A DNA stretch of 64,000 bases, taken from Bacteroidaceae bacterium (GTDB lineage Bacteria > Bacteroidota > Bacteroidia > Bacteroidales > Bacteroidaceae). Made by a program: the position numbers and the translations under genes. The DNA lies in contig JAFYPU010000007.1 in assembly GCA_017547385.1 (NCBI GenBank), forward strand, positions 44,613-108,612, read 5' to 3'. The notes under the pieces were generated by a model. It was given only the letters and a program-made list of their open reading frames with translations, was not told where the DNA came from and did not search any database. Positions 1 to 9,313 of this stretch are shown piece by piece (position 1 is the stretch's first letter; every line of letters starts with the position of its first letter).

Positions 1-2
1 AG

Positions 3-77
3 TATGTTTACGTCATCACCGCACTCGACCGTCTGCATAACGAATCAAAACCGGTCAAGAAGAAAGTGAAACTCTGA
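3..77 (+). CDS. C-terminal end of a GHL10-type glycosyl hydrolase (partial)
   Basis: An open frame enters from the left edge and stops at 75-77. It encodes 24 residues, beginning YVYVITALDRLHNES and ending in a lysine-rich tail. The pattern V-T-A-L-D-R-x-x-N-E-S is the last strand of the fibronectin-III-like domain that closes many Bacteroidales family-10-like (GHL10, DUF187) lipoproteins. The full GHL10 protein on the minus strand near 12 kb has the comparable segment VTAVDAYGNES. Only the tail is visible, so the family call is an inference. Confidence 0.55.
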   Translation, partial: YVYVITALDRLHNESKPVKKKVKL

Positions 78-184
78 CAAGCACAAGCCGCATTTCGTAT
101 CCGTGGCACAAAAAAACATTGATTTCATCGAAGAAAACAGGAAAACATTCAATAAATTTCCACCCAGCTTTTACCATTTAACAC

Positions 185-2611
185 ATGAAGGTTCTGAAAT
201 TCGGTGGTTCCTCTGTGGGAACCGCACAAAGCATAGCCAACGTCAAACAAATCGTTGAAGCCACCCCCCACCCTGCCGTCATCGTTGTGTCCGCACTCGG
301 AGGTGTTACCGACCAACTGCTGACACTCTCGCAGAAAGCGGCAGCCGGTGATGAAACATACCGAGAAATCACTGAAGCCCTGGCCGAACGTCATCACAAC
401 ATGGTGGCAGATGCCATTGTCCCTTCCCGACAAGCACAAGCCCATGCGCAAATCGAAGCCCTCATGAACGAATTGCGCAGCATTTTGCACGGTGTTTTTC
501 TCATACAAGACTTAACCGTCAAGACGGCAGACGCCATTGTTTCTTATGGTGAAAGACTGTCTTCCGTCATCCTTGCCGCACTTCTTGAAAAGGCTCAACA
601 CGTTGATGCAAGGCAATTCATAAAAACCACACGCTCTGCCGACAAGCACGTGGTGGACTTTGAAACTACTAACCATTTGGTGCAAAAATCATTGCGCCAC
701 ATCGATGGCATCACTGTGCTGGGCGGATTTATTGCATCAGATGCTCAAACCGGCGTAACCACCCATTTGGGTCGCGGTGGCTCCGACTATACGGCAGCCA
801 TCATTGCTGCAGCCCTTGAAGCCGAAGCGCTCGAAATATGGACAGATGTTGATGGATTCATGACGGCTGACCCACGTATTATTCCTACGGCATACACCAT
901 CGACGAACTGAGCTACGATGAAGCCATGGAACTTTGCAACTTCGGAGCAAAGGTGGTCTATCCTCCGACCATCTATCCCGTCTGCGTAAAGAACATTCCC
1001 ATTTTTATTAAAAATACATTCAACCCCTCCGGTAGCGGTAGCGTTATTCGCAAAGACATTGCTCCCACAACACGTCCCATCCGAGGCATTTCATCGGTCA
1101 ATTGCATGAGTCTGGTAACCGTCAGCGGACTTTCAATGGTGGGAGTCATCGGCGTGAACCGACGCATCTTCACCACATTGGCCGGCGGCGGCATCAGTGT
1201 TTTCATGGTAGCGCAAACTTCTTCAGAGACGAGCACCAGCATGTGCGTAACACCCGAAGATGGTGCCCGTGCTTGTCAATTGCTCGATGCCGAGTTTGCC
1301 AAAGAGATTGAAGACGGAGCCATGTTTCCGGCCCAATTACAGGAAGGCCTGGCCAGTGTGGGAGTGGTGGGCGAACGCATGAAGCACATCCCGGGGATTG
1401 CCGGCAAACTTTTCAGTGTGCTGGGACGTAACGGTATCAGCGTTTGCGCTGTGGCACTCGGTGCGCTGGAAATGAACATAAGCCTTGTCATCGAGCAATC
1501 ACAGCTGCGCAAGGCATTGAATGTGCTTCACGACAGTTTCTTCCTCAGTGAATACCAAGAGCTCAACCTGTTTGTTTGTGGAACAGGCACTGTGGGCAAC
1601 AAACTGATTGAACAGATAGCAGCACAACGCGAACTGCTGATGCGCGAACGTGGGCTGAAGATAAATCTGCTGGGCGTTTCAGGACGCACCAAAGCCGTTT
1701 ACAATCGCACTGGCATCGATCCGAAAAATTATCGCGAGGCCATGAAAATCGGGGTAGACGGAGGCATCGACCGCATGGTGCAGGAGATTATCGACATGAA
1801 CCCGTTCAACAGCGTATTCGTGGATTGCACGGCCTCTCCCGAGGTAGCCGAGAAATACGAAACACTTCTCCGCCACAACGTTTCGGTGGTAGCAGCCAAC
1901 AAGATTGCTGCCTCGGGGTCATTCGAATCCTATCAACAACTCAAACAGACGGCACGCGAACGTGGCGTGAAGTATCTTTTCGAAACCAACGTGGGAGCCG
2001 GACTCCCCGTTATCAACACCATCAACGACCTCACCGGCTCGGGCGACCGCATCCTGCGCATCCAAGCCGTTTTGAGCGGCACGCTCAATTATGTATTCAA
2101 CACTTTATCAGCCGACATCTCCCTGAGCCAAGCCGTACGCATGGCACAGGAAAACGGATACAGCGAACCCGACCCACGCATAGACCTCTCAGGAAAAGAC
2201 GTGATACGCAAACTCACCATCTTGGCACGCGAAAGCGGATACCAGGTTGAGACCGACGAAGTGGAAGCTCGCTTGTTTATTCCTGAAGAACTCTTTGCCG
2301 GAACGTTAGATGAATTCTGGGAAAAACTTCCGGCACTGGACGATTTTTTCGAGAAAGAACGCCGTCGGTTGGTGAGCGAAGACAAATGCTGGCGATTTGT
2401 GGCCGAATGGAACAACGGCAAAGGAAGCGTCGGATTGTGCGAAATAGAACGTGGGCATCCCTTCTACGCACTTGAAGGTAGCAACAACATAGTTTGCCTT
2501 ACCACCGAACGATACAAAGAATACCCTATGCTCATTCAGGGATATGGCGCAGGAGCTGATGTTACTGCTGCCGGAGTTTTTGCGGACATTATGCGAGTTG
2601 CAAACATTTAG
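185..2611 (+). CDS. thrA: Bifunctional aspartokinase / homoserine dehydrogenase
   Basis: The 808-residue product catalyses two steps of the aspartate pathway to threonine and methionine: phosphorylation of aspartate and reduction of aspartate semialdehyde to homoserine. The aspartokinase half starts at once with KFGGSSVG (residues 5-12). Paired ACT domains lie at roughly 315-455 and suggest feedback control by threonine. The homoserine dehydrogenase half begins with the nucleotide-binding GTGTVGNKLIEQ segment near 465 and runs to the end. Length and order match ThrA/MetL fusions. The start ATG follows an AT-rich gap without an obvious ribosome site, normal for this phylum. No homoserine kinase or threonine synthase gene follows; a nucleotidyltransferase does, so the threonine pathway is not completed here. 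Confidence 0.95.
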   Translation: MKVLKFGGSSVGTAQSIANVKQIVEATPHPAVIVVSALGGVTDQLLTLSQKAAAGDETYREITEALAERHHNMVADAIVPSRQAQAHAQIEALMNELRSILHGVFLIQDLTVKTADAIVSYGERLSSVILAALLEKAQHVDARQFIKTTRSADKHVVDFETTNHLVQKSLRHIDGITVLGGFIASDAQTGVTTHLGRGGSDYTAAIIAAALEAEALEIWTDVDGFMTADPRIIPTAYTIDELSYDEAMELCNFGAKVVYPPTIYPVCVKNIPIFIKNTFNPSGSGSVIRKDIAPTTRPIRGISSVNCMSLVTVSGLSMVGVIGVNRRIFTTLAGGGISVFMVAQTSSETSTSMCVTPEDGARACQLLDAEFAKEIEDGAMFPAQLQEGLASVGVVGERMKHIPGIAGKLFSVLGRNGISVCAVALGALEMNISLVIEQSQLRKALNVLHDSFFLSEYQELNLFVCGTGTVGNKLIEQIAAQRELLMRERGLKINLLGVSGRTKAVYNRTGIDPKNYREAMKIGVDGGIDRMVQEIIDMNPFNSVFVDCTASPEVAEKYETLLRHNVSVVAANKIAASGSFESYQQLKQTARERGVKYLFETNVGAGLPVINTINDLTGSGDRILRIQAVLSGTLNYVFNTLSADISLSQAVRMAQENGYSEPDPRIDLSGKDVIRKLTILARESGYQVETDEVEARLFIPEELFAGTLDEFWEKLPALDDFFEKERRRLVSEDKCWRFVAEWNNGKGSVGLCEIERGHPFYALEGSNNIVCLTTERYKEYPMLIQGYGAGADVTAAGVFADIMRVANI

Positions 2612-2782
2612 CAACATTTTTTTACTAAAACAATACGTGGCTTCCACCTTTTTTCGTAAGTTTGCTACGTCTTCAGACTTTTACGAGAAAAGCCTATGAA
2701 AGTCTGCAGTCCCTCACCGCAAAGTTCCAAGAGCGAGCGGTAATTATGAAAAGCAATTCTAACCATTTTAAAACCTGATAAA

Positions 2783-3694
2783 ATGAAACCTACACTTTTT
2801 CTCCTCGCAGCAGGAATGGGTAGCCGCTATGGCGGTCTGAAGCAGCTGGACGGCGTAGGCCCTCACGGCGAAACCATCATGGACTATTCAATTTACGATG
2901 CCATCAATGCCGGTTTTGGAAAGCTCGTTTTCGTTATCCGCAAGGATTTTGAAGAAGACTTCCGTCGCATCGTTCTTTCCAAGTATGAAGGACACATTCC
3001 TTGCGAACTCGTGTTCCAAGCCCTTGATGCGCTTCCCGAAGGATTCACCTGCCCGGCTGATCGCACAAAACCCTGGGGAACCAACCACGCTGTCATGATG
3101 GGCAAGAGCGTCATCAATGAACCGTTTGCCGTTATCAACTGCGACGATTTCTATGATCGCGATGCATTCAAGGTGATGGGTAAGTTCCTTTCCGAACTTC
3201 CCGAAGGAAGCACCGGCAAATACGCCATGGTGGGCTTCCGTGTGGACAACACACTTTCTGAAAGCGGAACCGTGAGCCGCGGTGTGTGCGAAAACGACGA
3301 AAACCACCACTTAAAGAGTGTGGTAGAGCGCACAAAAATCCAGCGCATGGACGGACAGGTGAAATACCTCGATGAAAACGAAGAATGGGTGGCTATCCCC
3401 GACACAACTCCCGTATCCATGAACTTCTGGGGCTTTACCCCCGACTACTTCGCCCACAGCGATGAATTCTTCAAGAACTTCCTGAGCGACCCGAAGAACA
3501 TGGAAAACCTTAAGAGCGAGTTCTTCATTCCTCTCATGGTGGACAAACTCATCAACGACGGCACTGCCACCTGCGAAGTACTTGACACAACCTCCAAGTG
3601 GTTCGGCGTAACTTATCCCGAAGACCGTCCGGATGTTGTTGCCAAGTTGCAAAAACTCGCCGATGATGGTATCTATCCCGAAAAGATGTTCTAA
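2783..3694 (+). CDS. Sugar-phosphate nucleotidyltransferase-like protein
   Basis: This 303-residue protein opens with the NTP-transferase signature LLAAGMGSRYGGLKQLD (residues 6-22), where the glycine-rich turn and the lysine bind the nucleotide phosphates. INCDDFYD (about residues 117-124) is the metal-binding acidic motif of the same fold. It belongs to the RmlA/GalU-like superfamily and probably transfers a nucleotidyl group to a sugar phosphate; the real substrate cannot be read from sequence. It stands alone between thrA and a strong terminator. The leader contains a TAAGTTTG -7 box at 2657-2664 and a hairpin at about 2676-2706 (arms AGACTTT and AAAGTCT). Confidence 0.8.
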   Translation: MKPTLFLLAAGMGSRYGGLKQLDGVGPHGETIMDYSIYDAINAGFGKLVFVIRKDFEEDFRRIVLSKYEGHIPCELVFQALDALPEGFTCPADRTKPWGTNHAVMMGKSVINEPFAVINCDDFYDRDAFKVMGKFLSELPEGSTGKYAMVGFRVDNTLSESGTVSRGVCENDENHHLKSVVERTKIQRMDGQVKYLDENEEWVAIPDTTPVSMNFWGFTPDYFAHSDEFFKNFLSDPKNMENLKSEFFIPLMVDKLINDGTATCEVLDTTSKWFGVTYPEDRPDVVAKLQKLADDGIYPEKMF

Positions 3695-3740
3695 AAATCT
3701 TGAGCAAATCGTTCAAAACTTTTCATAGAACACACAAATA

Positions 3741-3790
3741 AAGCACCGCCCTGCTCACATTTCCATGTTGCAGGGCGGTGCTTGTTTATA
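3741..3790 (+). terminator. Rho-independent terminator after the nucleotidyltransferase gene
   Basis: A perfect 14-bp stem, AAGCACCGCCCTGC at 3741-3754 paired with 3770-3783, is followed by a T-containing tract. It lies 46 bp past the stop codon at 3694. Confidence 0.85.
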
Positions 3791-3794
3791 CAAA

Positions 3795-3826
3795 GAAAAA
3801 AGATGAACTCCGCATGAAGTTCATCT
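3795..3826 (-). terminator. Terminator of the tRNA-Lys transcript
   Basis: On the minus strand a 9-bp stem (arms 3801-3809 and 3818-3826) is followed by a run of six T residues (A-run 3795-3800 on the plus strand), directly after the 3' end of the tRNA. Confidence 0.8.
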
Positions 3827-3831
3827 TTCCG

Positions 3832-3904
3832 TGATTCGCTTGGGGTTCGAACCCAAGACCCCAACATTAAAAGTGTTGTGCTCTACCAGCTGAGCTAGCG
3901 AATC
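3832..3904 (-). tRNA. tRNA-Lys (anticodon TTT)
   Basis: Read on the minus strand the sequence folds as a cloverleaf. The acceptor arms GATTCGC and GCGAATC close it. The D-arm contains AGCTCAGCTGGTAGAGC, and the anticodon stem-loop is CAACACTTTTAATGTTG with TTT in the loop. The T-arm holds GGTTCGAACCC. Position 73 is A and the CCA end is not encoded. It has its own promoter (3931-3962) and terminator. Confidence 0.95.
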
Positions 3905-3930
3905 AAACCTTTATTGCTGTTAAGCGAGTG

Positions 3931-3962
3931 CAAAGGTAGGCATATTCACTGTTACAACCAAA
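3931..3962 (-). promoter_or_regulatory. Bacteroidota-type promoter of tRNA-Lys
   Basis: On the minus strand TTTG (3959-3962) and TACCTTTG (3931-3938) are separated by 20 bp. This matches the -33/-7 consensus of the primary sigma factor of this phylum and lies 27 bp upstream of the tRNA. Confidence 0.8.
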
Positions 3963-4181
3963 CTTTTTCTACACTTTTTTGCTATCCCACCGTTTTCACA
4001 CCCCATTTGGAGGATTCTTCCTGCGTCATTCTTTTCTCTGCCGGTGATGTTCGTTTCGGCTTCAGGGCGGCAGAAACAGCAAAAACCTTATGATTTGCTT
4101 GCGCTTGCGCTCTGCTTGCAGCTACAGTTGACAACTTTGTTCGCAGAAGTGAGGTCTGGGTTCGGAAAATGCTTAAACAAG

Positions 4182-4213
4182 TTTGGCTTTTCACTCGCCT
4201 TGCACTAACTTTG
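4182..4213 (+). promoter_or_regulatory. Promoter of alaS
   Basis: TTTG at 4182-4185, a 20-bp spacer and TAACTTTG at 4206-4213 form a full match to the Bacteroidota consensus, 27 bp before the alaS start. A 22-bp stretch (4194-4215) covering the -7 box is identical to one upstream of the radical SAM gene at 38210-38231. Of the gap 3695-4239, the rest holds the tRNA unit; 3963-4181 shows nothing else I can support. Confidence 0.85.
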
Positions 4214-4239
4214 CCGACAAAAATTTAATAATATAATAT

Positions 4240-6870
4240 ATGATGACAGCTAACGAAATACGCGAGTCGTATAAGAAATTCTTCGAATCGCAAGGACACT
4301 TGGTGGTTCCCTCAGCCCCGATGGTAATAAAGGACGACCCCACCTTGATGTTCACAAACGCCGGTATGAATCAATTCAAGGACATTATCCTTGGCAACCG
4401 CGAGCCAAAGAGTCGCCGCCAAGCGGATTCACAAAAGTGTCTTCGCGTCAGCGGAAAACACAACGACTTGGAGGAAGTGGGCCACGACACTTACCATCAC
4501 ACTATGTTCGAGATGTTGGGCAACTGGAGCTTTGGCGATTATTTCAAGAAAGAAGCTATTAAATGGGCATACCAATACTTGGTTGAGGTATTGGGCATCA
4601 ATCCCAAGGATCTCTATGTAACTGTTTTTGAAGGCTCTCCCGAAGAGGGCATCGGCCGCGACGACGAAGCCGCAAGCTATTGGGCAGAATACTTCCCTGC
4701 CGACCACATCATCAACGGCAACAAGCACGATAATTTCTGGGAGATGGGCGACACCGGTCCCTGCGGTCCGTGTTCGGAAATCCACATCGACAGTCGCACT
4801 GACGAGGAAAAAGCTGCCGTGCCCGGTGCTTCACTTGTCAACAAGGACAATCCGCAAGTCATCGAGATTTGGAACCTTGTGTTCATGCAATACAACCGCA
4901 AGGCCGACGGCTCACTCGAACCGCTCCCCGCGAAGGTCATTGACACAGGCATGGGCTTCGAACGCTTGGTGCGCGTGATGCAAGGCAAGAACTCCAACTA
5001 CGACACCGATGTGTTCCAACCCATCATTCGTAAAATAGGAGAACTCTCAGGCTACACCTATGGCAAGGACGAAAAGGTGGACATCGCCATGCGTGTCATC
5101 GCCGACCACCTGCGTGCCATCGCTTTCAGCATTGCCGATGGTCAACTTCCCGGAAATGCCAAAGCCGGTTACGTCATCCGCCGCATTTTGCGCCGTGCCG
5201 TGCGCTACGCTTACACTTTCCTGGGTCGCCGCGAAGCCTTCATGTATCTGCTCATCCCCACCCTCGTCAGCGAGATGGGCGAAGCCTATCCCGAACTCCC
5301 GGCACAACAGAAACTCATTTCTCGCGTGATGCAGGAGGAGGAAGAATCGTTCCTCCGCACCTTGGCCACCGGCATTTCGTTGCTCGAAAGCGTGATTGCC
5401 GAGACCAAAGCAGCCGGAAGCACCGTGGTAAATGGCCAGAAAGCCTTCACATTGTTCGACACCTATGGCTTCCCCCTCGACCTCACGCAGCTCATTTGCA
5501 GCGAGCAGGGTCTCACAGTTGACGAAGAAGGTTTCAACACCGAGATGCAGAAGCAGAAAGAACGTGCCCGCAATGCAGCGTCTGTGGAAACGGGCGACTG
5601 GGTGGTACTGGCCGAAGGCGAAACACAGTTCAAGGGTTGGGACTTCACCGAATACACTTGCCGCATTTTGCGCTACCGCAAGATGCAACAGAAGAAGCAG
5701 ACTTACTATGAATTGGTGCTCGACACTACGCCTTTCTACGGCGAAATGGGTGGCCAGGTAGGCGACAAGGGTGTTTTGGTGAACGAACAGGAAACTGTGG
5801 AAATCTTTGACACAAAACACGAAAACAATCTGCCCATTCACCTGACCAAGCAACTGCCGGCCAATCCCGCAGCCGAATTTATGGCTTGTGTGGACGTGGA
5901 AGCTCGCCGTGCTTGTGAAGCCAACCACACCGCGACCCACTTGCTCGACCAAGCCTTGCGCGAAGTGCTCGGCACGCATGTCGAACAGAAAGGCTCGCTC
6001 GTAACGCCCGAATATCTGCGCTTCGACTTTTCCCACTTCCAGAAGGTAACTCCCGAAGAACTGCGCGAAGTGGCACGCATCGTGAACGGCCGCATCCGCG
6101 AGGACATCGCCCTTCAGGACCATCGCGACATCCCCATCGAGGAAGCCAAGGAATTGGGTGCCATTGCCCTTTTCGGTGAGAAATACGGCGACCGCGTTCG
6201 CGTGGTGCAATTCGGCGAAAGCGTAGAGTTCTGCGGCGGTTGCCATGCTGCCAGCACCGGCCGCATCGGCTTCATCCGCATTCTTTCCGAAAGCAGTGTA
6301 GCCGCCGGCGTACGCCGCATCGAAGCCATCACAGGCCATGCTGCAGAAGAGAGCCTCTATGCACAAGAAGACATGATGCAGATGGTGAAAGAATTCTTCA
6401 ACAATTCGAAAGACCTCACCGCAGCCATACGTCGCTTCGTCGAGGAGAACGAAAACCTCAAGAAGCAGGTGGACGGCTTCGTCAAGGAGCGTGTTCGCAG
6501 TCTGCGCGACCGCCTCATCCAGTCGGCCCTCACCGTAGGCGAAGTGAAACTCGTGAAAGGCATCATTCCCGTAGACATTGCTCCCGAAGCCGTGAAAGAT
6601 CTCGCTTTCCAAATTGGCAATACGCTCCCCGAAAAGATGGTGTGCGTGCTCGGCAGCCACAATGACGACAAGCCCCTGCTCACCGTCATGCTCAGCAAGG
6701 ACATGGTGGAGACCGGCGGTCTGCATGCCGGCAACATGGTGCGCGAAGCCGCCAAGCTCATCAAGGGCGGCGGCGGTGGTGCTCCCCACTTTGCCACAGC
6801 CGGTGGTAAGGACTGCAACGGCCTGGACGAAGCTGTCAACAAGGTAGTGGAACTCGCCGGATTGGCATAA
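4240..6870 (+). CDS. alaS: Alanyl-tRNA synthetase
   Basis: The 876-residue enzyme charges tRNA-Ala. The class II catalytic core occupies about residues 1-460. It includes [15 protein letters not shown] and the [13 protein letters not shown] loop that binds ATP and alanine. The editing domain has the zinc-ligand pattern [11 protein letters not shown] with a later FCGGCHAA. The C-Ala domain ends in RVGGGGG-type glycines, here [15 protein letters not shown]. Two ATGs lie side by side (4240 and 4243); either may be used. Length is normal for the family. A long antisense frame under this gene is a codon-bias shadow. Confidence 0.97.
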   Translation: MMTANEIRESYKKFFESQGHLVVPSAPMVIKDDPTLMFTNAGMNQFKDIILGNREPKSRRQADSQKCLRVSGKHNDLEEVGHDTYHHTMFEMLGNWSFGDYFKKEAIKWAYQYLVEVLGINPKDLYVTVFEGSPEEGIGRDDEAASYWAEYFPADHIINGNKHDNFWEMGDTGPCGPCSEIHIDSRTDEEKAAVPGASLVNKDNPQVIEIWNLVFMQYNRKADGSLEPLPAKVIDTGMGFERLVRVMQGKNSNYDTDVFQPIIRKIGELSGYTYGKDEKVDIAMRVIADHLRAIAFSIADGQLPGNAKAGYVIRRILRRAVRYAYTFLGRREAFMYLLIPTLVSEMGEAYPELPAQQKLISRVMQEEEESFLRTLATGISLLESVIAETKAAGSTVVNGQKAFTLFDTYGFPLDLTQLICSEQGLTVDEEGFNTEMQKQKERARNAASVETGDWVVLAEGETQFKGWDFTEYTCRILRYRKMQQKKQTYYELVLDTTPFYGEMGGQVGDKGVLVNEQETVEIFDTKHENNLPIHLTKQLPANPAAEFMACVDVEARRACEANHTATHLLDQALREVLGTHVEQKGSLVTPEYLRFDFSHFQKVTPEELREVARIVNGRIREDIALQDHRDIPIEEAKELGAIALFGEKYGDRVRVVQFGESVEFCGGCHAASTGRIGFIRILSESSVAAGVRRIEAITGHAAEESLYAQEDMMQMVKEFFNNSKDLTAAIRRFVEENENLKKQVDGFVKERVRSLRDRLIQSALTVGEVKLVKGIIPVDIAPEAVKDLAFQIGNTLPEKMVCVLGSHNDDKPLLTVMLSKDMVETGGLHAGNMVREAAKLIKGGGGGAPHFATAGGKDCNGLDEAVNKVVELAGLA

Positions 6871-6910
6871 CAATTCTGTAAACACACTTCCAACTGTCTG
6901 AAATAGGAAA

Positions 6911-6939
6911 GGCGACCCCCCTCGTAGGTCGCCTTTTTT
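6911..6939 (+). terminator. Terminator of alaS
   Basis: Stem GGCGACC (6911-6917) with GGTCGCC (6927-6933), followed by six T residues, 40 bp past the alaS stop codon. Confidence 0.9.
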
Positions 6940-6958
6940 ATGTATTCGGCATATACAA

Positions 6959-7025
6959 AAATTCGCAAGGCGTTCAGAAAATTCTGCAGTGCTTGTAGAA
7001 AATTCTGAACGCCTTGCGGATTTTT
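6959..7025. repeat. 21-bp-period palindromic array, copy 1
   Basis: Three units start at 6965, 6986 and 7007, exactly 21 bp apart. Cores are GCAAGGCGTT, GCAGTGCTTG and GAACGCCTTG, joined by AGAAAATTCT-like spacers. The outer units are perfect inverted copies over 16 bp (6964-6979 and 7003-7018), so the whole array can also form a hairpin. It sits between the alaS terminator and the promoter of the 6S-like RNA. Confidence 0.85.
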
Positions 7026-7055
7026 GCACAGAGCATGCACAAAACAAAAGATAGT

Positions 7056-7088
7056 TTTGTTTAATTTTCAGATAAAAGACTAAATTTG
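7056..7088 (+). promoter_or_regulatory. Promoter of the 6S-like RNA
   Basis: TTTG at 7056-7059, a 21-bp spacer and TAAATTTG at 7081-7088. A start of transcription near 7092-7095 is expected. No protein start lies within 300 bp downstream, which fits an RNA gene. Confidence 0.75.
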
Positions 7089-7091
7089 CGG

Positions 7092-7321
7092 CAAACCAAG
7101 AAAACAAATGCCTATGGTATAAACAAATCGACCCAACAAGACATACAAACTGAGCGTTAGCTTTTGTTTCTGTTACCCGAAATCTGGAAAATTTCATAGC
7201 CTAATAGGAAACTTAAGTCATAACGCCCGCGCTCTATAGGCGTGGGCTTGACTGTATTCCATTAGGCAGGTATTCCAGAACCTCGGGTAAGGAATGTGAA
7301 AGTCGGCTTCGCGCCCTTTTT
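7092..7321 (+). ncRNA. ssrS: Probable 6S RNA (rod-shaped structured RNA)
   Basis: Nested complementary segments fold the region into one long interrupted rod. They are 7173-7180 with 7283-7290 (TTACCCGA/TCGGGTAA), 7183-7189 with 7273-7279 (TCTGGAA/TTCCAGA), 7200-7205 with 7261-7266 (CCTAAT/ATTAGG), 7207-7210 with 7257-7260, and a terminal hairpin 7225-7231 with 7241-7247. An asymmetric open bubble lies between the second and third helices. A weak outer helix ends just before a five-T run at 7317-7321. Size and shape match 6S RNA, which binds RNA polymerase holoenzyme as a promoter mimic. From memory, the Bacteroidales-1 RNA motif has been proposed to be this phylum's 6S RNA. The 5' end is uncertain: the core starts near 7150 while the promoter predicts about 7092. 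Confidence 0.72.
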
Positions 7322-7399
7322 GTATCCCTCTTCCGCGTTTCATCTACCATTACCCAAGCCTATGAAGCCGAGGCAAAATTTTCTAAAACTTTTCATCTT

Positions 7400-9199
7400 A
7401 TGAGAAACTCATTCCTTAGAAAATGGCTACCCACATTGTTTATGTTTGCCATCCTCGGCATTTTTGCCGCCTGCTCCGAAGACATTTCAGATGAAATCGC
7501 CATAGACCCGAATAAGGAAGTACCCGATCCTGCCGGCACTGTACAACTTTCGATGCGTAATTCCGATAATGGACAAACTGAATTAGACCAAATATACATC
7601 GAGAATGAGAACTTCCGTGGTCATGAAGGAGCTCACTATTTCACTTCTCTTGGACCGGTAAACGGATTAGGAAATGTGGCTCACATCCCTACGAGTGGAT
7701 GGGCTTCGAGTGTTGCCGTCGTCCCCGGACATGGATATGTTGCTTATTCCGCCGGCGATTCTTATTGGGGTATACCCCAAAGATGGTATCGCATATATGT
7801 AACCGACTATATCGTTAGTACATCCGGCGGCATCATCGGCGCAAAAGTGAAATACCAAGCCCCATTTAAAGGAAGCGACGAAGTCATCGACCTCGGCATG
7901 AAGGAAATAACCTTGAATACGAAGGGCGACACTATCGCCCTGCCTTTCAAAAACAGCGGAGTCATCTTGTTTCATGCCTCCACAGACTGTCCACAACTCA
8001 GCGTAGCGAAGATGTCTACCTACGATCATTCTTTCCTTACCAACGGCATAGTCATCACTTCCGAAGCCAACAACTCAGATACTCCCGTAGAGGGCACTGT
8101 TACACTGACCACACTGCACGGAAAGAAAACTACGCTTAAAGTTATCATTGCCGGCGCGAAGCCTTTTATTGAGTTAGAGCAAGAGAAAGCGAAAGTTTCT
8201 GCAGCACAACAAACCAGCGATATAGCATTTACCACCAACATCTCGGCCGACGAACTCACCATCAGCGGTGCTCCGACTTGGTGTAAAGCTGAATTAATCA
8301 GCAATGAGAAGAATAATGCAGCCCAAAAGAATGCTGTAAAATTCATCGGAAGCCGTGCAATCAACCAAGAAGAAGCCACATTAGCGGCCTCCGGAGTTTC
8401 AAACATAAAGCTCAGATTGACATTCAGCGAGAACGAAAGTCAGAAGGACCGTTCGGCCAATATCACCATCAAGAGCAAGGATGGCAAGACATCTGTTCAA
8501 CTTCCCATCGTGCAAGAAGGTGTTGTCCTCGAAGTCAAGAGAAATAAAATAGGATTTGAAAGATTTCCAGCATATACGATTATCACTCTCAACACCACGG
8601 TCAAGAATTGGGAAGCAGAGAGTTCTGAGGATTGGTGCAGCTTATCCAAATCTGGGAATCAACTCTTTATCGACGTAGAAGCCACTACCATCGACCGAAC
8701 GGCCATCATTAGTTTCAAAGGCTTTGACACCAAAATCACCGTACGCCAAAGCAAATATGCCGTAGGCGATGAATTCAGTGAAGATGGAGTAGAAGGAATC
8801 GTAGGATATATTGGTGACAGTGTGCGTTATGTTTGCAAGAAATTGCCTGAATGTGTTTGGAGTTACAAAAATGAGGGAGTCGGTGCAACAAGTACTACAG
8901 ACGGAGAATATAATATGGCACAAATTAAAAAAATTCCATATTGGGAAGAGGACTATATTGCATTTTTAGCTTGTGATAGACTTAACAACAACAAAGTTTC
9001 TGGTTGGTATCTACCCGCAGTTGAAGAATTAAGATTGATACGCACATCTCACAGCTATTTTCAAGAAGACTTGTGGTCTTCCACCGAATTAGAGGAAAGT
9101 GTAAATAGCGCTTACTGTGTTGACCTGCGACGTGGTGGTGCTGTATCCTGGAGATTCAAGAATGAAATGCGTACTATAATAGCCATACACAAATTTTAA
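7400..9199 (+). CDS. Surface lipoprotein with BACON-like domains and a DUF1566/FISUMP-like C-terminus
   Basis: The 599-residue product has a lipoprotein signal: a hydrophobic stretch and then GIFAACSED, with Cys25 as the lipidated residue. After an N-terminal region of unknown fold come at least two BACON-like (Ig-type, carbohydrate-linked) repeats. They can be seen as W-C-x-A/S segments (APTWCKAEL, SEDWCSLSKSG), each followed by an R-x-A-x-I-x-F/I strand and an I-V-Q-E/V-R-Q-S type end. The last 130 residues contain GWYLPAVEELRLI and WSSTE, the pattern of the DUF1566/FISUMP fold. It is probably exposed on the outer membrane; no enzyme motif is seen. Start ATG at 7400 follows the structured RNA gene. 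It has its own terminator, so it is a single-gene unit. Confidence 0.8.
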   Translation: MRNSFLRKWLPTLFMFAILGIFAACSEDISDEIAIDPNKEVPDPAGTVQLSMRNSDNGQTELDQIYIENENFRGHEGAHYFTSLGPVNGLGNVAHIPTSGWASSVAVVPGHGYVAYSAGDSYWGIPQRWYRIYVTDYIVSTSGGIIGAKVKYQAPFKGSDEVIDLGMKEITLNTKGDTIALPFKNSGVILFHASTDCPQLSVAKMSTYDHSFLTNGIVITSEANNSDTPVEGTVTLTTLHGKKTTLKVIIAGAKPFIELEQEKAKVSAAQQTSDIAFTTNISADELTISGAPTWCKAELISNEKNNAAQKNAVKFIGSRAINQEEATLAASGVSNIKLRLTFSENESQKDRSANITIKSKDGKTSVQLPIVQEGVVLEVKRNKIGFERFPAYTIITLNTTVKNWEAESSEDWCSLSKSGNQLFIDVEATTIDRTAIISFKGFDTKITVRQSKYAVGDEFSEDGVEGIVGYIGDSVRYVCKKLPECVWSYKNEGVGATSTTDGEYNMAQIKKIPYWEEDYIAFLACDRLNNNKVSGWYLPAVEELRLIRTSHSYFQEDLWSSTELEESVNSAYCVDLRRGGAVSWRFKNEMRTIIAIHKF

Positions 9200-9260
9200 A
9201 TTCCTCAAGAGAATTGTGAGAAGTTGAAAAATACAGTCCCCAACCATCATCATCCATTCA

Positions 9261-9287
9261 GGCGACCCTCGCGAGGGTCGCCTTTTT
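9261..9287 (+). terminator. Terminator of the BACON lipoprotein gene
   Basis: Perfect 11-bp stem with no separate loop bases (9261-9271 with 9272-9282; the innermost bases must open), followed by five T residues. Confidence 0.88.
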
Positions 9288-9313
9288 ATGTTCTCAAAGC
9301 ATTTTCATTCTTC

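Noticed and set aside
3982-4194. 70-codon minus-strand frame upstream of alaS
   Set aside because: No start context, no family likeness, and it overlaps the alaS promoter.
5047-7197. 716-codon open frame antisense to alaS
   Set aside because: It is a shadow of the strong codon bias of alaS, has no domain signature and runs through the alaS terminator and repeat array.
7200-7330. Riboswitch controlling the lipoprotein gene at 7400
   Set aside because: The fold is a single long rod with its own T-run end rather than a junction-type aptamer next to the start codon; a 6S-type RNA explains it better.
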